Assembly: GCF_021117405.1 (NCBI RefSeq)
Contig: NZ_CP088251.1
Location: forward strand, 1,736,001-1,800,000
Length of the DNA: 64,000 bases
Source of the DNA: Frateuria edaphi
GTDB taxonomy: Bacteria > Pseudomonadota > Gammaproteobacteria > Xanthomonadales > Rhodanobacteraceae
Reading direction: 5' to 3'
Positions 60,369-64,000 of this stretch are shown here, piece by piece (position 1 is the stretch's first letter; each line of letters starts with the position of its first letter). The notes under the pieces were generated by a model. The model had not been told where the DNA came from. It saw nothing but the letters and a program-made list of their open reading frames with translations, and did not search any database. The translations under genes and the position numbers were made by a program.

Positions 60369-61208
60369 ATGAATCGATCCACCGCGACTGGACTGCTCGG
60401 CGACACCGCGGCCCGCGACTACGTGGGCAAGCTGCGCCGGTTCAACGCGTTCGCCGCGCCGGAGCTTCGCCAGGCCATCGCGAGCCTCGCACTGCGGCCA
60501 GGCATGCGGGTGCTGGATGCCGGTTGCGGCAGCGGCGAGGCACTGGCCTGGTTGTCTTCCGAGGCCGGACCCGAGGGCATGGTCGTGGGCATCGACCTGG
60601 CACTGGCCCATGCCAGGGCGGCGCGAGCGATCGCGCCACCGGGCGCGTCGGTCGTCCAGGCGAACCTCGCGCACTTGCCGCTGGCGTGCGGCAGTGTGGA
60701 CCTGGTCTGGTCGGTCAACACCCTCAACCACCTGCGCGACCCGGTCGACGCACTGCATACCCTGGCCACTTTGCTCCGCCCCGGCGGGCGTATCGCGCTG
60801 GGCCAGAGCTCGCTGCTGCCGGACATGTATTTCGCCTGGGACGCGCGGCTGGAACGGGTAGTCAACGAAGCGGTGCGCCAGTACTACCGCGACCGGTATC
60901 AGGTGAGCGAACGCGAACTGGCCGACGTGCGCGCCCTGGTCGGCCGCCTGCGCCGCGCGGGGCTGCGCAACGTTACGGCGCGTACCTTCATGATCGAGCG
61001 CGTGGCGCCGCTGGACCCGGCGAGCGCGGACTACCTGCTGGAGACGATCTTCGGCGGCACCTGGGGCGAGCGGCTGCAGCCGTACCTCGACGCGGACGAC
61101 TACGCGGCGCTGGTGCGGTTGTGCGATCCACGGCACGCGGATTTCGCGCTGCGCCGGCCGGACTTCCATTTCCTGCAGAGCTTCACCCTGGCGGTCGGCC
61201 AGGCCTGA
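60369..61208 (+). CDS. Class I SAM-dependent methyltransferase
   Basis: 279 residues from ATG 60369. Rossmann-type motif I VLDAGCGSGEALAWL, motif II VVGIDLALAHAR and VVQANLAHLPLACGSVDLVWSV follow the methyltransferase order. It resembles UbiE/COQ5-type small-molecule methyltransferases, but the C-terminal half (about 160-279) is distinct. Substrate not recognisable. It lies between the copper operon and dapB, with about 200 bases upstream holding no gene, and seems a separate unit. Confidence 0.85.
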   Translation: MNRSTATGLLGDTAARDYVGKLRRFNAFAAPELRQAIASLALRPGMRVLDAGCGSGEALAWLSSEAGPEGMVVGIDLALAHARAARAIAPPGASVVQANLAHLPLACGSVDLVWSVNTLNHLRDPVDALHTLATLLRPGGRIALGQSSLLPDMYFAWDARLERVVNEAVRQYYRDRYQVSERELADVRALVGRLRRAGLRNVTARTFMIERVAPLDPASADYLLETIFGGTWGERLQPYLDADDYAALVRLCDPRHADFALRRPDFHFLQSFTLAVGQA

Positions 61209-61300
61209 CGCGTCGAGTCTTGATCATGCCCCGGTGACGCCGCCGGTATGCTTGTCCGGACGCGCCACCCGCGCCTGCCGACAGGTATGGAGGATCGACG

Positions 61301-62101
61301 ATGAACCTTGAAGTCTGCCTTGCCGGTGCGACGGGCTGGGCCGGATCGGAACTGGCCCGGGCGATGGCGCAGGCGCACGACCTTGCACTCGTGGCAGCGG
61401 TATCGCGCCGCCACGCCGGGCAAGACCTGGGCGAGGCGCTCGGCGATGGACCGTTCGGATGCCCGGTCTTCGCGAGCGCCAACGAGGCGCTCGCGCAACG
61501 CTGTGACGTGTTCGTCGAGTACACCGGTGTGGCGGCCGCCAAGGCCAACGTCCTTGCCGCGCTCGAACATGGCGCGCATGTCGTCGTCGGCTCCTCCGGC
61601 CTAAGTGACGAGGACTACGCCCAGATCGACGCGCTCGCCCGATCGAAGGGCCTGGGCGTGCTCGCCTGCGGCAACTTCGCGCTGACGGTGGTGCTGTTGC
61701 AGAAGTTCGCCGAGATGGCTGCCCGCTACATCCCGCAGTGGGAAATCATCGACTACGCGCACGACGGCAAGCGCGATGCGCCCAGCGGCACCGCGCGCGA
61801 GTTGGCCAGCCGGCTTGGTCGCGTGCAGGCGCCGCAGCCGACGGTGCCGCTGGAGCAGACCGCCGGCGTGCGCGAGGCGCGGGGCGCGACCTTGGCCGGA
61901 TCGCAGGTGCACTCGATCCGGCTGCCGGGCTTCGTGATCAGTGCGGAAGTCATCTTCGGCATGCCCGACCAGAAGCTGACCCTGCGGCACGACGCCGGCG
62001 GCAGCGCCCTGCCCTACGTGGACGGCGCATTGCTGGCGGTACGCAAGGTGCCGACGCTGGTCGGGTTGCACCGCGGGCTGGACCGGGTGCTCGATCTCTG
62101 A
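61301..62101 (+). CDS. dapB: 4-hydroxy-tetrahydrodipicolinate reductase DapB
   Basis: 266 residues from ATG 61301. N-terminal dinucleotide motif LAGATGWAGSELARA, substrate region IIDYAHDGKRDAPSGTA with the catalytic His and Lys (H159/K163 in E. coli numbering) and the DapB end YVDGALLAVRKVPTLVGLHRGLDRVL. The AHDGK context differs from the usual HHRHK, so it may be a divergent DapB or a paralogue of the family. It reduces the dihydrodipicolinate precursor for lysine and peptidoglycan. It is not in an evident operon. Confidence 0.85.
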   Translation: MNLEVCLAGATGWAGSELARAMAQAHDLALVAAVSRRHAGQDLGEALGDGPFGCPVFASANEALAQRCDVFVEYTGVAAAKANVLAALEHGAHVVVGSSGLSDEDYAQIDALARSKGLGVLACGNFALTVVLLQKFAEMAARYIPQWEIIDYAHDGKRDAPSGTARELASRLGRVQAPQPTVPLEQTAGVREARGATLAGSQVHSIRLPGFVISAEVIFGMPDQKLTLRHDAGGSALPYVDGALLAVRKVPTLVGLHRGLDRVLDL

Positions 62102-62223
62102 ACCGAAGCCTGCCGCCAGGGAGCCCGGCCGGCTCGTTAAAACGTCCCTAGCCTTCCTTTCGCATCGCGTAGACAGGGGCGACCAGAAACTACATCCAGT
62201 TGTTTTGGAACGTGTTTCGACCG

Positions 62224-62502
62224 ATGACCATGAACGCCTGCAGCCCCTCGACCCTCCGCCGCCACCCCGGTTTCAGCCGCGACCACGACTGGACCATCAA
62301 TGGCCCGGCGGTCGGCCCCGAGCAGACACCCCGCTGGCCGACCGACCAGGACGCGCCGCTCGATCGTCGCCACAGCGACATCGAATGGCCGACCGAAGAT
62401 CGCCGTACCCCGCGCATGCCGGTGCCCACGCCGGAACCGGACGAAGACGACCAGTTCCCCTGGATCTCGCCCACGCAGCCGGCCACCTGCTGGTTGATCT
62501 GA
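62224..62502 (+). CDS. Small hypothetical protein, Pro/Asp-rich
   Basis: 92 residues from ATG 62224 (or 62230). Composition is polar and Pro-rich with no signal peptide; the end EPDEDDQFPWISPTQPATC has the look of a real C-terminus, and a strong terminator follows 28 bases after the stop. No family recognised. Could be a short regulatory or linker protein, or a chance ORF; the terminator is the chief support. Confidence 0.45.
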   Translation: MTMNACSPSTLRRHPGFSRDHDWTINGPAVGPEQTPRWPTDQDAPLDRRHSDIEWPTEDRRTPRMPVPTPEPDEDDQFPWISPTQPATCWLI

Positions 62503-62530
62503 CAGGCGAGCGCCAAATCCTTATCCCTCA

Positions 62531-62555
62531 AGGGCGCGTTTCAGGAACGCGCCCT
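62531..62555 (+). terminator. Rho-independent terminator
   Basis: Perfect 10-bp stem AGGGCGCGTT / AACGCGCCCT around the loop TCAGG, followed by TTTCGCTT. It suits transcription from the small ORF (or dapB) on the plus strand. The remaining 212 bases to the photolyase start hold no gene. Confidence 0.85.
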
Positions 62556-62767
62556 TTCGCTTGCCCGATGGGCGGTGACCGGACAGCGATGCGTTGCGTG
62601 CTATCCGCGGCCATCGAGTCAAGCCCGTTTGGCAGGCAAAGGCTCCACGCGGGCAGAGGCCATGCAGGTCGTGCACCTGGTCATTGAGCGGAACCCCACG
62701 CAACGCTAGGCTGCGCCATGCCTTTGTCCGCACCGGGTGGTGCCTGCCGCCCCTTCCCCTGCCTGCC

Positions 62768-64000
62768 ATGACGACCGCGCTGGTGCTCTTCCGGCGCGAC
62801 CTTCGCGTTGCCGACAATCCGGCCCTGAGCGCGGCCTGCGCATCGCACGCGCGCGTGCTACCGGTCTACATCCACGCGCCCGCCGAGGACGGCGATTCCG
62901 CTCCCGGGGCCGCTAGCCGGTGGTGGTTGCACCATTCGCTGGACGCCCTGGAGCGGGACCTGCGCGAACGTCAGGCCGGGCTGCACCTTGCGCAGGGGCC
63001 GACACTGGACACCCTGCTCGACCTGGTCGCCCGCAGCGGCGCGCGCACGGTGCACTGGAATCGTCGTTACGAACCGGGCGCCATCGCACAGGACACCCGC
63101 CTGAAGACCGCATTGCAGGAACGCGGCATCGAGGTGCATAGCCACAACGCCGCGCTGTGGTGCGAGCCCTGGTCCATCGCTACCCAGGCCGGCGATCCGT
63201 ACCGCGTATTCACCCCCTACTGGCGCAACCTGCGCACGCAACTGGCCGTGCAGGAACCCTTGCCAGTGCCGGTCTTTCGCGAATGGACGGCGCTGCCGGG
63301 CGCGCAGCCGCTGGCTGCGCTGGATCTGTTGCCGGCAATAGCCTGGTACGGCGGCATGGCAGCCACGTGGCGACCTGGCGAGGCCGGCGCGCACGAATGG
63401 CTCGAGGTCTTCGCGGACGACGCGCTGGCGAACTATGCCGAGGCGCGCGACCTGCCTGCGCGCCACGGCACCTCGCGGCTGTCGCCCCACCTGCACTTCG
63501 GCGAGATCTCGCCGCGGCAGATCCACCACGAGCTGGAACGGCGCAACGCACGCGTCGACGTACGACGGCGGGCGGACCTCGAACCCTACCTGCGCGAGCT
63601 CGGGTGGCGCGAGTTCGCGCACCACCTGTTGTTCCACTTTCCCGACACGCCCGGTCGCAACTTCAACCCGCGTTTCGACGACCGGTTGTGGGAGCCGCCG
63701 GACGAGCCAGCGCTGGAGCGCTGGCGACGCGGCCGCACCGGCATACCACTGGTGGACGCAGGCATGCGCGAGCTGTGGCACACCGGCTGGATGCACAATC
63801 GCGTGCGCATGATCGTCGCCAGCTTCCTGACCAAGAACCTGCGCCAGCACTGGCACCACGGGGCGCGCTGGTTCTGGGACACGCTGGTGGATGCCGACCT
63901 GGCCAACAACACGATGGGTTGGCAATGGGTGGCCGGTTGCGGCGCGGACGCGGCACCCTACTTTCGCGTGTTCAATCCCGTCACGCAGGCGCAGCGCTTC
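62768..64000 (+). CDS. phr: Deoxyribodipyrimidine photolyase, 3' end beyond the window
   Basis: The frame is open from ATG 62768 to the window edge (411 codons). N-terminal photolyase alpha/beta domain: TTALVLFRRDLRVADNPAL, VHWNRRYEPGAIAQD. The FAD-binding helical domain follows, with GTSRLSPHLHFGEISPRQI, LRELGWREFAHHLLFHFP, WRRGRTGIPLVDAGMRELWHTGWMHNRVRMI (read as GIPLVDAGMRELW and GWMHNRVRM) and DADLANNTMGWQWVAG. The conserved Trp and Asn-Asn residues are those of CPD photolyases. It repairs pyrimidine dimers with light. The last 50-60 residues are missing. Confidence 0.95.
   Translation, partial: MTTALVLFRRDLRVADNPALSAACASHARVLPVYIHAPAEDGDSAPGAASRWWLHHSLDALERDLRERQAGLHLAQGPTLDTLLDLVARSGARTVHWNRRYEPGAIAQDTRLKTALQERGIEVHSHNAALWCEPWSIATQAGDPYRVFTPYWRNLRTQLAVQEPLPVPVFREWTALPGAQPLAALDLLPAIAWYGGMAATWRPGEAGAHEWLEVFADDALANYAEARDLPARHGTSRLSPHLHFGEISPRQIHHELERRNARVDVRRRADLEPYLRELGWREFAHHLLFHFPDTPGRNFNPRFDDRLWEPPDEPALERWRRGRTGIPLVDAGMRELWHTGWMHNRVRMIVASFLTKNLRQHWHHGARWFWDTLVDADLANNTMGWQWVAGCGADAAPYFRVFNPVTQAQRF

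Overview
The window is about 69% GC, gene-dense and free of insertion sequences, CRISPR arrays or RNA genes that I can recognise. The gene content points to a denitrifying gammaproteobacterium of the Xanthomonadales/Lysobacterales, most like Rhodanobacter: a copper nitrite reductase fused to a cytochrome c domain, a CopL-CopA-CopB copper operon, FabA/FabB, an O2-independent ubiquinone pathway (UbiT/U/V with UbiD) and many universal stress proteins. The genus is inferred from gene content and was not checked by any search.

Layout. 1-2607: a truncated PLP enzyme, a cysteine-synthase-like PLP enzyme and a membrane diguanylate cyclase. 2667-7405: ubiD, a small metal-ribbon protein, a DnrO-like protein and ubiUV. 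7427-9809: fabA-fabB-trhA. 10093-14895: an overlapping operon DUF2249 / NnrS-like / chorismate mutase-UbiT fusion / nadA / nadB. 15211-18158: an outer-membrane channel and nirK. 18319-23207: a tyrosinase and, divergently, a MacAB/DevBCA-type ABC exporter. 23320-24944: dodecin and a phosphoribosyltransferase-hydrolase fusion. 25038-31725: a six-gene sulfide operon (sqr, DUF2892, DUF302, RND adaptor, RND pump, OsmC) facing a BigR/SqrR-type repressor. 31866-51766: seven universal stress proteins, an AMP-phosphorylase-like enzyme, a PRPP-synthetase-like enzyme, a CBS protein, a two-component system, a Crp/Fnr regulator, alcohol dehydrogenase, cytochrome b561, phosphoketolase and acetate kinase. 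51685-54224: two L,D-transpeptidases and a TRIC-type channel. 54372-60167: a copper storage protein and the cop operon. 60369-64000: methyltransferase, dapB, a small ORF and a truncated photolyase.

The unifying signal is a repeated 14-bp FNR/Anr/Dnr-type site, TTGAY-N4-RTCAA with small variations. I located 21 copies between 2667 and 53517. They sit upstream of nearly every transcription unit in that interval, and in 15 cases the box centre lies 54-73 bp before the start codon. This suggests a physically clustered anoxia/NO regulon that joins nitrite respiration, anaerobic ubiquinone and unsaturated fatty-acid synthesis, NAD synthesis, sulfide detoxification, stress proteins and fermentative ATP production from acetyl phosphate. 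A Crp/Fnr protein without the FNR iron-sulfur cysteines (40516-41238) is the local candidate regulator. The most novel single gene is the chorismate mutase-UbiT fusion.
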